Shown piece after piece: positions 1 through 5,666 of a DNA stretch of 6,579 bases. Under the pieces are notes generated by a model. The model had not been told where the DNA came from, made no database searches, and saw nothing but the letters and a program-made list of their open reading frames with translations. Position 1 is the stretch's first letter. Each line of letters begins with the position of its first letter. This DNA is from Candidatus Martarchaeota archaeon (lineage in GTDB: Archaea; Micrarchaeota; Micrarchaeia; Micrarchaeales; CABMGC01): assembly GCA_023487825.1 (NCBI GenBank), contig JAMDBP010000014.1:1-6579 (forward strand), read 5' to 3'. Position numbers and translations under genes: made by a program.

Positions 1-25
1 AGTAAGCTTTAATTAATTTCCCTTC
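1..25 (+). repeat. Left arm of exact 25-bp inverted repeat
   Basis: These 25 bases are the exact reverse complement of 283-307. The arm starts at the first base of the window and may continue beyond it. It contains the palindromic core TTAATTAA-like segment and supplies the last codons and the stop of the truncated L15e reading frame. Identity stops sharply after base 25: 26-32 does not match the complement of 276-282. Confidence 0.95.
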
Positions 26-222
26 CTGATCCTTACTCTTACGACTACTACTCCCTGCTTTGCCTTGTAGCCAAGCTCGCGTGCCCTTGCGATATTCGTA
101 GGTCTGAGAACCCTAACTACCGAAGGTTCCTTTCTCCAATTTATCAGCTTTGACTTGAGTGCGGAATCCCTGTTCTGGTATTCGCTCTCTATGCTCTCTT
201 TTATATGCCCGTAAGCTCCCAT
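13..222 (-). pseudogene. rpl15e: 50S ribosomal protein L15e, 5' part only (truncated at window edge)
   Basis: The protein begins MGAYGHIKESI and continues through VLRPTNIARARELGYKAKQGVVVVRVRIRKG. This matches the N-terminal third of archaeal/eukaryotic L15e (typical features: MGAYKYI, RPTR..KARRLGYKAKQG, RVRVRRG). L15e is a large-subunit protein that binds 23S rRNA and has no bacterial counterpart. The family is usually about 180-200 residues, but this frame has 69 and ends RKGN-stop exactly inside the 25-bp inverted repeat. A GTG three codons upstream (231) also opens the frame. I prefer the ATG at 222 because it matches the conserved family start and lies about 24 bp from a good TATA box, which gives a leaderless mRNA. 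The break is more likely an assembly or contig-end artefact than a real lesion, since the gene should be essential; a rearrangement is the alternative. Confidence 0.85.
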
Positions 223-240
223 TTGATTCACTGATTAAAC

Positions 241-256
241 TAATTATATCTATTTC
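241..256 (-). promoter_or_regulatory. Archaeal promoter (BRE/TATA) for rpl15e
   Basis: Read on the minus strand, the sequence is gaaata followed by gatataatta: a purine-rich BRE-like element and then a TATA box. The box centre (about 246) is about 24 bp from the ATG at 222, so transcription would start at or next to the start codon. Confidence 0.6.
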
Positions 257-282
257 TATAACAAGAAATGTGTAATCATTAA

Positions 283-307
283 GAAGGGAAATTAATTAAA
301 GCTTACT
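283..307 (-). repeat. Right arm of exact 25-bp inverted repeat
   Basis: This is the exact inverted copy of bases 1-25. It lies in the divergent intergenic region between rpl15e and the K+ channel gene, outside both coding regions. The two arms enclose 257 bp that hold the rpl15e promoter and its 5' coding part. Confidence 0.95.
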
Positions 308-330
308 ATCCCTGTGCATTGCATATGCTT

Positions 331-338
331 CATTAATC
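331..338 (+). promoter_or_regulatory. Candidate TATA box for the K+ channel gene
   Basis: The AT-rich element cattaatc is centred about 25 bp before the ATG at 360, the spacing expected for a leaderless archaeal transcript. No Shine-Dalgarno motif precedes that ATG. The box is weaker than those of priS and rpl15e, so the call rests mostly on spacing. Confidence 0.4.
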
Positions 339-359
339 TAACTCTACAATATTCTGTGC

Positions 360-1127
360 ATGGAAGTAAACAAGCAGGTTGTCTTCTACGTACTAGCTAT
401 CGCATCCGTTATGATCTACGGCACGGCAGGCGCATATATTCTAGGGCAGAGTGGAAACTTCAATATACATATCAATTCATTGGTAACGGCGCTCTACTTT
501 ACCGTGGTTACCATATCGACTGTTGGATACGGTGACATAACTCCTGTAACTGAATTAGGAAGAATCTTTGTGATAATTTTAATAATCTCCGGATTGAGTA
601 TATTCCTTAGCGCAGTAACTACGCTATCCAGTGATTTCTTGAGTGCAAGAGTGGAAAAGATGTATTCCGGATTAAACAGCGTCAACAAGAAGAAGATGCG
701 GAACCATATCGTCCTTGTAGGTTACGATTCTGCGAATGAGATAATCTCCCATAAGCTGAAGGCACAGCATAGGAATTTCATAATAATAACTGCAGACAAG
801 CCGACTGCAGAGATGCTCAGGAGAAAGGGCTATCCTGCATTCCTTGAGGATTATACCTCGAAATCGGAACTTGAGAAGTTCAACCTCGACAAGGCTACTG
901 ATATAGTCATAGACCTTAGGGATAGTTCAAAGGTGGTGTACGTCGTGCTTGTCATAAAGAAGATTGCAAAGAACGCACGCATATCTGCTATAGCGCACAG
1001 CACCGACGCAGAATCGCATCTGAATGACCTTGAGATAGCCAATGTAATAAATCCAGTAACGATAACCGCAGACATACTGACGAAAGCGCTTGACAAAGAC
1101 CAGGACACGGCATACGGGGAGCAGTAA
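360..1127 (+). CDS. Two-helix K+ channel with a short RCK (TrkA-N/MthK-like) domain
   Basis: A 255-residue membrane channel expected to form a K+-selective pore gated by a cytoplasmic RCK domain. TM1 spans about residues 7-28. The pore helix and selectivity filter follow (LYFTVVTISTVGYGD, TVGYGD at 54-59), then TM2 at about 68-89. A basic linker (KKKMRNH, 110-116) leads into a Rossmann-like RCK N-subdomain (116 to about 235). The usual glycine-rich GxGxxG nucleotide loop is replaced by GYDSAN (121-126), as in the MthK branch (GWSEST), so NAD binding is doubtful. The Asp of the VIDL segment matches the MthK Ca2+ ligand position, but the two Glu of AEAE in MthK align with Ile and His here (AIAH). 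The C-terminal RCK_C subdomain is missing: MthK has about 336 residues. The gene stands alone and converges on priS with a 26-bp gap. Channel identity is firm; ligand and gating are inference. Confidence 0.9.
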   Translation: MEVNKQVVFYVLAIASVMIYGTAGAYILGQSGNFNIHINSLVTALYFTVVTISTVGYGDITPVTELGRIFVIILIISGLSIFLSAVTTLSSDFLSARVEKMYSGLNSVNKKKMRNHIVLVGYDSANEIISHKLKAQHRNFIIITADKPTAEMLRRKGYPAFLEDYTSKSELEKFNLDKATDIVIDLRDSSKVVYVVLVIKKIAKNARISAIAHSTDAESHLNDLEIANVINPVTITADILTKALDKDQDTAYGEQ

Positions 1128-1153
1128 ATCTAAAATCTATACTCTCTCAAGTG

Positions 1154-2323
1154 CTATTCTATGGAAATGACTTTTGCAAGGCCCTTAAGGTAGAGGTACA
1201 TTGCAGGTGCAGTCTCTATCGTTACCTCCTCTTTGTTATAGGGACCGTACTCCTTCCCATTCATTATTAACTTATTCCTGGTATCTGCAATTATCTTCAG
1301 ACTGCCGTTCCTGAACGCTATCGCATCCTTCATCGGATCAAAACGCTCCATGTTCTTATACGCTGCCATCTTCCTTGCAATGAGTCCAGAGCCGCCATGG
1401 ATTGATCCGGCAAGCCTTATCATGTGGCCCGTATCGTTTGTTACATTCTTGTCTATCCTGTCGCTCTGAGCAACTGCCTGTTTCTCTATAACGGATTTCC
1501 AGAAGTCTGCCTTGTTCTTTATGTATACCATATCCCAGTTTCCGTTCCTAATGCCCATCTCGACAAGAGCCCTCTTCTCATACAGTTTCCTCGCTATACT
1601 CTTATCTATCCCCATCTGCTCCAGGCTCTCCTTACCATTATTCATTATGCTTATGAACTTCCTCGCGACTTTACCTCTCCATCCTTTTTCCTCAGGTCTT
1701 GGACCGACAAGCTTCCTTATCTTAGATCCGCGAACCGTCTCCTCTTTGAATATCTGCTCAAAATCTATGCCGTGCCCTGCGATATAATCGCTTACCTCCT
1801 TCCTCGCATCTGTATCTAGCTTCATCACAACCTCGCTCTTCACATGAACATGGTAGCCTCTGTTTCCAGAGAAGTTAACCGCTATCTCATTATCAGAGAA
1901 TCCAAAATCAGGCATCAGGAAATCCTCTATAAGCTTGAAGGTCTCCTCCTTTACTCTCTCAAGGCAGTTGTCGCAGACCCATGAGCCGCCATGTACCTTC
2001 TGGCAGTCAAGATGCATATCATTTGCATCAAGATCAAATATCAATTCAGAGCCTATCCAGCCCTTTGCGCTCATAGGCCTTCCTGCGGGGAAGTGGTAGT
2101 ATGCTGAGGAGCATGAGACATATGGAGGTGCATTTGCAATCATGTACTTCCTGAACTCATCATTGGATTTGAACTGCATGTGCCTGAATGCTATCTTCCT
2201 TACAAGGTCTCCGACTCCAAACTCCCTCTCCTCTATACGGTCCGGGAAGTATGCATTGCTCTTTCTATAGAAGTCGGAGAGGAGCTTGGACAACAGGGGC
2301 ATACCAAGATCTGCGGTGGTCAT
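1154..2323 (-). CDS. priS: DNA primase small (catalytic) subunit PriS
   Basis: The catalytic subunit of archaeal/eukaryotic primase, which makes primers at the replication fork together with PriL (not in this window). Numbered from the ATG at 2323 (389 residues), the hallmarks are: an N-terminal EREFGVG segment (32-38); the catalytic FDLD acidic pair (Asp97, Asp99); a zinc knuckle C107-x3-H111-x5-C117-x2-C120; the nucleotide-binding segment SGNRGYHVHV (152-161); and DTGHMIRLAGSIHGGSGL (297-314), the conserved D-x2-H-x2-R-x3-S-x-H motif of the family. Length is slightly above the usual 330-380. A GTG at 2332 would add three residues. I chose the ATG because a strong TATA box lies 26 bp from it, indicating a leaderless mRNA. 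The gene is divergent from pth2 and converges on the K+ channel gene. Nothing in it looks broken. Confidence 0.97.
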   Translation of the reverse strand: MTTADLGMPLLSKLLSDFYRKSNAYFPDRIEEREFGVGDLVRKIAFRHMQFKSNDEFRKYMIANAPPYVSCSSAYYHFPAGRPMSAKGWIGSELIFDLDANDMHLDCQKVHGGSWVCDNCLERVKEETFKLIEDFLMPDFGFSDNEIAVNFSGNRGYHVHVKSEVVMKLDTDARKEVSDYIAGHGIDFEQIFKEETVRGSKIRKLVGPRPEEKGWRGKVARKFISIMNNGKESLEQMGIDKSIARKLYEKRALVEMGIRNGNWDMVYIKNKADFWKSVIEKQAVAQSDRIDKNVTNDTGHMIRLAGSIHGGSGLIARKMAAYKNMERFDPMKDAIAFRNGSLKIIADTRNKLIMNGKEYGPYNKEEVTIETAPAMYLYLKGLAKVISIE

Positions 2324-2345
2324 CAAATCCACATATTATTATCAA

Positions 2346-2353
2346 TATATAAA
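2346..2353 (-). promoter_or_regulatory. TATA box for priS
   Basis: The minus strand reads tttatata, an almost ideal archaeal TATA box. Its centre is about 26 bp upstream of the ATG at 2323, which puts the transcription start on the start codon. Confidence 0.7.
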
Positions 2354-2383
2354 ACAGCAATAATATTAGATAATAAGTAAAAA

Positions 2384-2391
2384 CTAAATAA
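2384..2391 (+). promoter_or_regulatory. Candidate TATA box for pth2
   Basis: The element ctaaataa is centred about 26 bp before the ATG at 2413 but only about 13 bp before the ATG at 2401. It therefore favours the downstream start with a leaderless mRNA. A second AT-rich element around 2370-2377 could serve the upstream ATG instead. It lies about 35 bp from the priS TATA box in a compact divergent promoter region. Confidence 0.5.
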
Positions 2392-2412
2392 GAATCTTAG
2401 ATGAATGATCAT

Positions 2413-2769
2413 ATGGTCGAGATAAAGCAGGCTATAATAATAAGGGCAGATATAGAGATGGGTAAGGGAAAGACGGCAGCGCAGGCGGCACACGCCTCAC
2501 TCATGAGCTACTTCGAGGCAGAGAAAAAAGACAAAAAGATAACAGAGGAGTGGTTAAGGACAGGGGAGAGAAAGATAGTTCTCAAGGCAAACGATGAGAC
2601 GGAGCTGAAGAGGCTCTTTGAGGCTTTCAAGTACAAAGGAGTACCGTGCGCTCTTGTATCAGATGCAGGGCTGACACAGTTGCCTCCAGGCACCGTAACC
2701 GCTCTAGGAGTGGGTCCGTGGACAAAGGAGGAGATAGACAAATTTACGTCTGCCCTGAAGCTGCTTTAG
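2413..2769 (+). CDS. pth2: Peptidyl-tRNA hydrolase, Pth2 family
   Basis: A small cytoplasmic enzyme (118 residues from this start) that hydrolyses the ester bond of peptidyl-tRNAs released from stalled ribosomes, recycling the tRNA. Archaea use this Pth2 type rather than bacterial Pth. The family signatures are MGKGKTAAQAAHAS (16-29), where the Lys-rich loop and first helix form the active site, and DAGLTQLPPGTVTALGVGP (84-102), the conserved active-site loop. Length fits the usual 113-125. An in-frame ATG at 2401 adds MNDH. I prefer 2413 because archaeal relatives begin two to four residues before the first KQ strand and because the TATA spacing fits. Transcribed divergently from priS. All its arginine codons are AGA/AGG, unlike the next gene. 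Confidence 0.95.
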   Translation: MVEIKQAIIIRADIEMGKGKTAAQAAHASLMSYFEAEKKDKKITEEWLRTGERKIVLKANDETELKRLFEAFKYKGVPCALVSDAGLTQLPPGTVTALGVGPWTKEEIDKFTSALKLL

Positions 2770-2786
2770 CTCTGTTACCTTTGCAC

Positions 2787-2798
2787 AAAAAGTTTAAG
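2787..2798 (+). promoter_or_regulatory. Candidate promoter for the 243-aa unknown gene
   Basis: The sequence caaaaagtttaa resembles a purine-rich BRE followed by a weak TATA box. A start about 26 bp downstream would fall near 2820 and leave a leader of about 30 nt containing the Shine-Dalgarno motif. This is suggestive only. Confidence 0.35.
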
Positions 2799-2844
2799 AA
2801 CCAGATTAATGTACTCTAATCCTTGTAAGATTGAAATTTAGCAA

Positions 2845-2848
2845 GGAG
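2845..2848 (+). promoter_or_regulatory. Shine-Dalgarno site GGAG
   Basis: GGAG lies 5 nt before the ATG at 2854. It fixes this start and marks the gene as leadered, unlike the neighbouring monocistronic genes that lack any such motif. Confidence 0.6.
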
Positions 2849-2853
2849 ATATT

Positions 2854-3585
2854 ATGCAATCTGAAAAACCACAACACGAAGTCCTAATAGAGAATGCCCG
2901 TTCAAGAATGGAAAATTCACGCTCAAAGCAGATGCTATCAGCAGATGCGCGGGTCGGTGATTCTAGAGAAGACGAGAAGGAGCGATTGTCAAGGCAGATT
3001 TTCTTCGAAGGCAGAAGCACTCACCTATCGCTTCTATCAAGGAAAGAGAATTATGCAAGGGAAAATGCTCCATGGGCATTTGAGATGATAGACGCTTTCT
3101 CAGAAAGAGTAAACCACAGTAACTGCGGGGCAAAGATCCACATTCATCTGGAGTTCACAGATTTCGAGACTGTACGCGGACCAAAAAAAATAGACGATTA
3201 CGCATCAGGATTGCTATCGGCCACATTGCACATGGAAGCTGAGCCAGACCTATCTAAGGATGGGATGAACCGATGGGCAGAAGAGATGCGTTCTTCTATA
3301 ATCCGAAATGCCAATGGGTTGGTAAGCAGGCATACTGGCGTGCGCAAACCTTATCGCCAGAAGGGAATGCTTGTAGAATTCAGGGCACGAATAGGGGTAG
3401 AACACGCAGAGCAGAATGAGGAAGAGACATGGAAAAAGGTATATGCTCCTACTGAAAGAAAGAAGGAGGAGATAAGTCAATTCCTCGGATTGATAGAGCG
3501 GGCGATAACCGATTATAACGATAACGTCTCAAAGTATGCAAGCATGCATAAAGAAAACGATCTGTCAGGACTTGCAAGGGAGTAA
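2854..3585 (+). CDS. Unrecognised soluble protein, 243 residues
   Basis: I do not recognise this family. There is no signal peptide or membrane segment. Residues 1-70 are strongly charged and probably helical (many Arg, Glu, Ser). Residues 93-104 (AKIHIHLEFTDF) and 171-183 (GMLVEFRARIGVE) read as beta strands, separated by a helical stretch around 132-158 (DLSKDGMNRWAEEMRSSIIRN). A charged helical tail covers about 185-243. It has one cysteine (Cys91) and no evident metal or nucleotide motif. The start is supported by GGAG 5 nt upstream and a frame open throughout. About half of its arginine codons (12 of 23) are CGN, whereas rpl1, rpl10, pth2 and the channel use AGA/AGG almost only. It stands between pth2 and the surface protein gene with its own probable promoter. 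It could be lineage-specific or recently acquired. Coding status is likely from length, SD motif and strand-consistent composition. Confidence 0.75.
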   Translation: MQSEKPQHEVLIENARSRMENSRSKQMLSADARVGDSREDEKERLSRQIFFEGRSTHLSLLSRKENYARENAPWAFEMIDAFSERVNHSNCGAKIHIHLEFTDFETVRGPKKIDDYASGLLSATLHMEAEPDLSKDGMNRWAEEMRSSIIRNANGLVSRHTGVRKPYRQKGMLVEFRARIGVEHAEQNEEETWKKVYAPTERKKEEISQFLGLIERAITDYNDNVSKYASMHKENDLSGLARE

Positions 3586-3623
3586 GCAAGCTTCTTTTCA
3601 GGAAGAAATTGCATATAAAGTAG

Positions 3624-3633
3624 ATTTAAATAC
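3624..3633 (+). promoter_or_regulatory. TATA box for the surface protein gene
   Basis: The element atttaaatac is centred about 31 bp before the ATG at 3660 and predicts a leader of only about 5 nt. No Shine-Dalgarno motif is present in front of that ATG. A second AT-rich box (catataaag, about 3612-3620) lies further upstream and is less well placed. Confidence 0.5.
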
Positions 3634-3659
3634 ATTTACTGTAATCTTCTTTAGGTTAT

Positions 3660-4868
3660 ATGGACGAGATAAAGCATGACAATCAGGGAAATTATCAGCA
3701 GCCTGCAGCTTCATCAATGCCTCAACAGAGCCAGGCTCCTACGCCTCCTATTCATCATCACAAGATGGCATTCATATTTGGCATAATATTTGTAGTTGTG
3801 GTAATCGCAGTAATAGGTGCAATACTCTCTTCATCAAGGAGTGCATCGTCGGGATCACAAGGCATAAGCGCAGCGCCTTCTGGCAATTCCGCAGCACTCT
3901 CACCTAAGGTCAGGCTGATAAATGACCTTGCAGCGGCAAAATCAGTAAGCAACGCAAAGGTCTCATATCTTCTAAGCTTACCTACTCTTTCAGAAACAAA
4001 CATAACTCTTGATACCTATACGCTGGGAAACAATGTCAAGTCTATAATCTCCCTTACAGTGCTTGGTAACCAGGTAACGGTTGCAAACTACAATGAAAAC
4101 GGCATAAGTGTCACCTGCACAGAATCTGCACTGGCTCCTCTATCATGCTCGCTATCAAACGCTACATCTACAAGCTTCAACGCAAGTTCCTATACATCTG
4201 TAAATCAGGCAGTAATCAACTCTCCAAACGTTGCAATATCCTATGTCGGAGTACGTAACGTGTCAGGCAGAGCATGCAGTGAATTCCAATTAACAGGCAG
4301 TCTGAGCGCATTATCATCTGCTTCCACATCTGCAGCATCTGATAACGGCACCTTCTCAACTTACCTGTGCGTAGACAATAAGACAGGAATACCATTGAGC
4401 ATGAACATATCCACTACAAGTTATTCGAAGCTTCTCGGAAGGAACCAGACTGCACTAATACTCTCAATGGCTGCAACAAATGTCTCTACCGGGAGCGTGA
4501 CAAATGCAGATATGGCGATTCCTGTAAAGGTTCTTATAGAAGGATATAACAGTCCAGGAAGTCTCCTAAGCTATGTAAATTGCACATCTTCAGGCGTATC
4601 GTTCAGTGTAATCCCTACAGTAAATCTAAACAGCATCAGTGTAAACGGAACAACTTCTAGATATGCAATGCAACAAAACGGCACATACGCTATGGAGAAC
4701 ACGGTGCTTTTCAGCGCAAATGAGACTGGCAACTATCAGGCATTCTCGAAATATCCTATGTCATTTGCTATAAACAACGCATCGCAGATAAATACTATGA
4801 ATATCTGTGCCGAAGGCACGTGCGAGAGCAATCTATTCTGTTACATAAGCGGACAAACAATAACCTGA
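3660..4868 (+). CDS. Signal-anchored, glycosylation-rich extracellular protein
   Basis: A 402-residue protein of unknown specific function, predicted to be anchored in the membrane with most of the chain outside. Residues 1-35 are a polar Gln/Pro/His cytoplasmic tail (IHHHK just before the membrane). Residues 36-56 form one strongly hydrophobic helix (MAFIFGIIFVVVVIAVIGAIL). A Ser/Ala-rich linker (57-80) leads to a Ser/Thr/Asn-rich ectodomain. The ectodomain has 14 N-x-S/T sequons (Asn114, 167, 174, 200, 229, 240, 249, 262, 274, 307, 329, 340, 354, 373). It also has eight cysteines (153, 163, 206, 237, 308, 383, 388, 394), an even number that allows four disulfides; all cysteines lie outside. 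There is no lipobox, cleavable signal or C-terminal anchor. It precedes the rpl1 operon on the same strand but has its own promoter. Possible roles are cell envelope, adhesion or substrate binding; none can be assigned from sequence alone. Confidence 0.8.
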   Translation: MDEIKHDNQGNYQQPAASSMPQQSQAPTPPIHHHKMAFIFGIIFVVVVIAVIGAILSSSRSASSGSQGISAAPSGNSAALSPKVRLINDLAAAKSVSNAKVSYLLSLPTLSETNITLDTYTLGNNVKSIISLTVLGNQVTVANYNENGISVTCTESALAPLSCSLSNATSTSFNASSYTSVNQAVINSPNVAISYVGVRNVSGRACSEFQLTGSLSALSSASTSAASDNGTFSTYLCVDNKTGIPLSMNISTTSYSKLLGRNQTALILSMAATNVSTGSVTNADMAIPVKVLIEGYNSPGSLLSYVNCTSSGVSFSVIPTVNLNSISVNGTTSRYAMQQNGTYAMENTVLFSANETGNYQAFSKYPMSFAINNASQINTMNICAEGTCESNLFCYISGQTIT

Positions 4869-4871
4869 CTA

Positions 4872-4887
4872 CATCAGTCTACTGATG
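4872..4887 (+). terminator. Stem-loop 3 nt after the surface protein stop
   Basis: A perfect 6-bp stem (catcag / ctgatg) encloses the loop tcta, starting three bases after the TGA. No T-tract follows, so it is not a classical terminator. It could mark or stabilise the 3' end of the transcript, or be chance. Confidence 0.35.
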
Positions 4888-4955
4888 GCGAATACAGATA
4901 GTAACTGTCAAAAGAGGCAAACCGCATACCTTGGCACCGCAGTATCAGAGATAAC

Positions 4956-4967
4956 TTTATTAATATT
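4956..4967 (+). promoter_or_regulatory. Candidate promoter of the rpl1-rpl10-rpl12 operon
   Basis: The AT-rich element tttattaatatt follows a purine-containing stretch (agagataac). Start about 26 bp downstream would be near 4987 and give a leader of about 40 nt that holds the hairpin and the Shine-Dalgarno site of rpl1. The region to 4980 is uniformly AT-rich, so the exact box is uncertain. Confidence 0.45.
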
Positions 4968-5002
4968 ATCATTTAATTCATATTGCTTATTTTCCCGCAA
5001 TA

Positions 5003-5016
5003 CTGCAGCTTTGCAG
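5003..5016 (+). promoter_or_regulatory. Leader hairpin abutting the rpl1 ribosome-binding site
   Basis: The sequence ctgca-gctt-tgcag forms a 5-bp perfect stem with a 4-nt loop whose 3' strand overlaps the first two bases of AGGAGG. An outer CCC (4994-4996) could also pair with GGG (5019-5021) around an asymmetric internal loop, which would hide the ribosome-binding site. L1 is known to repress its own mRNA in Methanococcus, so this is a candidate control element; the link is inference. Confidence 0.35.
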
Positions 5017-5020
5017 GAGG
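5015..5020 (+). promoter_or_regulatory. Shine-Dalgarno site AGGAGG for rpl1
   Basis: A full AGGAGG lies 7 nt before the ATG at 5028. It decides the start of L1 against an in-frame TTG at 4983, which would add 15 residues unlike the family. Confidence 0.85.
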
Positions 5021-5027
5021 GATTAAC

Positions 5028-5657
5028 ATGGCAGAAGATTTGGAGAAACTCACTAAGTTCATTGAGGAGAATAAAGGAAAGAGGAAGTTCAAGCAGACTG
5101 TAGAGCTTGCCATAAACTTCAAAGGAATAGACTTCTCAAAGCAGGACAACAAGATTAACCTAGAGGTCATGCTACCTCATGGGAAAGGAAAGTCGATGAA
5201 GATAGCCGTATTCGCTAATGACAATAATGTTGCCAATGAGGCAAAGCAGAACAACATGGAGGTAATAAACGGCAGCGAGATAGAGAGCATAGCAAAGGAT
5301 CCGAAGAGGCTAAATGGCCTTCTTGAGTATGAGCTTATAGCACAGCCCCAGCTCATGCCTACAATAGCAAAGAGCCTGGGACAGTTCCTCGGACCAAGAA
5401 ACAAGATGCCAAAGCCGCTTATAGGCTCGACGCTGAAGACAATGTCAAACGATCTTACAAAGAGGATTACGCTTAAAACGAAGGGAAAGAACATTCCTAC
5501 TGTGCACTGCGTGGTAGGCACAGAGGACATGAATGTCAACGAGATATACGACAACATAAAGGAGATAGTCAACAGCATAAACAGAAAACTTGGAGGCAAC
5601 CATATAAAGTCCCTATACGTGAAGTTTACCATGAGCGAACCGCTGAGGTTCATATAA
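5028..5657 (+). CDS. rpl1: 50S ribosomal protein L1
   Basis: A protein of the mobile L1 stalk that binds 23S rRNA near the E site and helps release deacylated tRNA. In archaea it also represses translation of its own operon. The 209 residues (family about 210-220) show KRKFKQTVELAINFKGID (18-35), the VMLPHGKGK segment (47-55), the L1 signature LGPRNKMPKP (121-130), and the closing SLYVKFTMSEPLRF (195-208), which is the conserved final beta strand of the RNA-binding domain. The start at 5028 is set by AGGAGG. It heads the operon with rpl10 nine bases downstream. L11, which comes before L1 in many archaea, is not here: the upstream gene is the unrelated surface protein. Arginine codons are all AGA/AGG (6 of 6). 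Confidence 0.97.
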   Translation: MAEDLEKLTKFIEENKGKRKFKQTVELAINFKGIDFSKQDNKINLEVMLPHGKGKSMKIAVFANDNNVANEAKQNNMEVINGSEIESIAKDPKRLNGLLEYELIAQPQLMPTIAKSLGQFLGPRNKMPKPLIGSTLKTMSNDLTKRITLKTKGKNIPTVHCVVGTEDMNVNEIYDNIKEIVNSINRKLGGNHIKSLYVKFTMSEPLRFI

Positions 5658-5661
5658 GGTG
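5658..5661 (+). promoter_or_regulatory. Shine-Dalgarno site GGTG for rpl10
   Basis: GGTG begins directly after the rpl1 stop codon and lies 5 nt before the ATG at 5667. It matches the part of the anti-SD that pairs with GGTG and suggests coupled translation. A second ATG follows immediately at 5670. Confidence 0.55.
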
Positions 5662-5666
5662 TTCAT

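Noticed and set aside
1..307. Small transposable element (MITE) with 25-bp terminal inverted repeats
   Set aside because: The interior is the normal promoter and 5' coding part of rpl15e, not element sequence, and no target duplication is visible.
314..535. 73-codon frame overlapping the start of the K+ channel gene
   Set aside because: Out-of-frame shadow of the channel, which has an unmistakable TVGYGD filter.
1128..1153. Bidirectional terminator between the K+ channel gene and priS
   Set aside because: The 26-bp convergent gap has no stem-loop and no run of T on either strand that would support a call.
1424..1819. Long open frames on the plus strand opposite priS
   Set aside because: They are antisense shadows of a certain PriS gene, with no family similarity and no start signals.
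3586..3608. Terminator hairpin after the 243-aa gene (cttc ... gaag)
   Set aside because: Only a 4-bp stem with a wide loop; too weak to separate from chance.
4885..5103. 72-codon plus-strand frame from the intergenic region into rpl1
   Set aside because: It runs out of frame over the rpl1 start and through the promoter region, has no SD motif and no recognisable sequence.
5177..5653. 158-codon open frame antisense to rpl1
   Set aside because: Shadow of rpl1; low-complexity hydrophobic translation and no promoter or SD motif.
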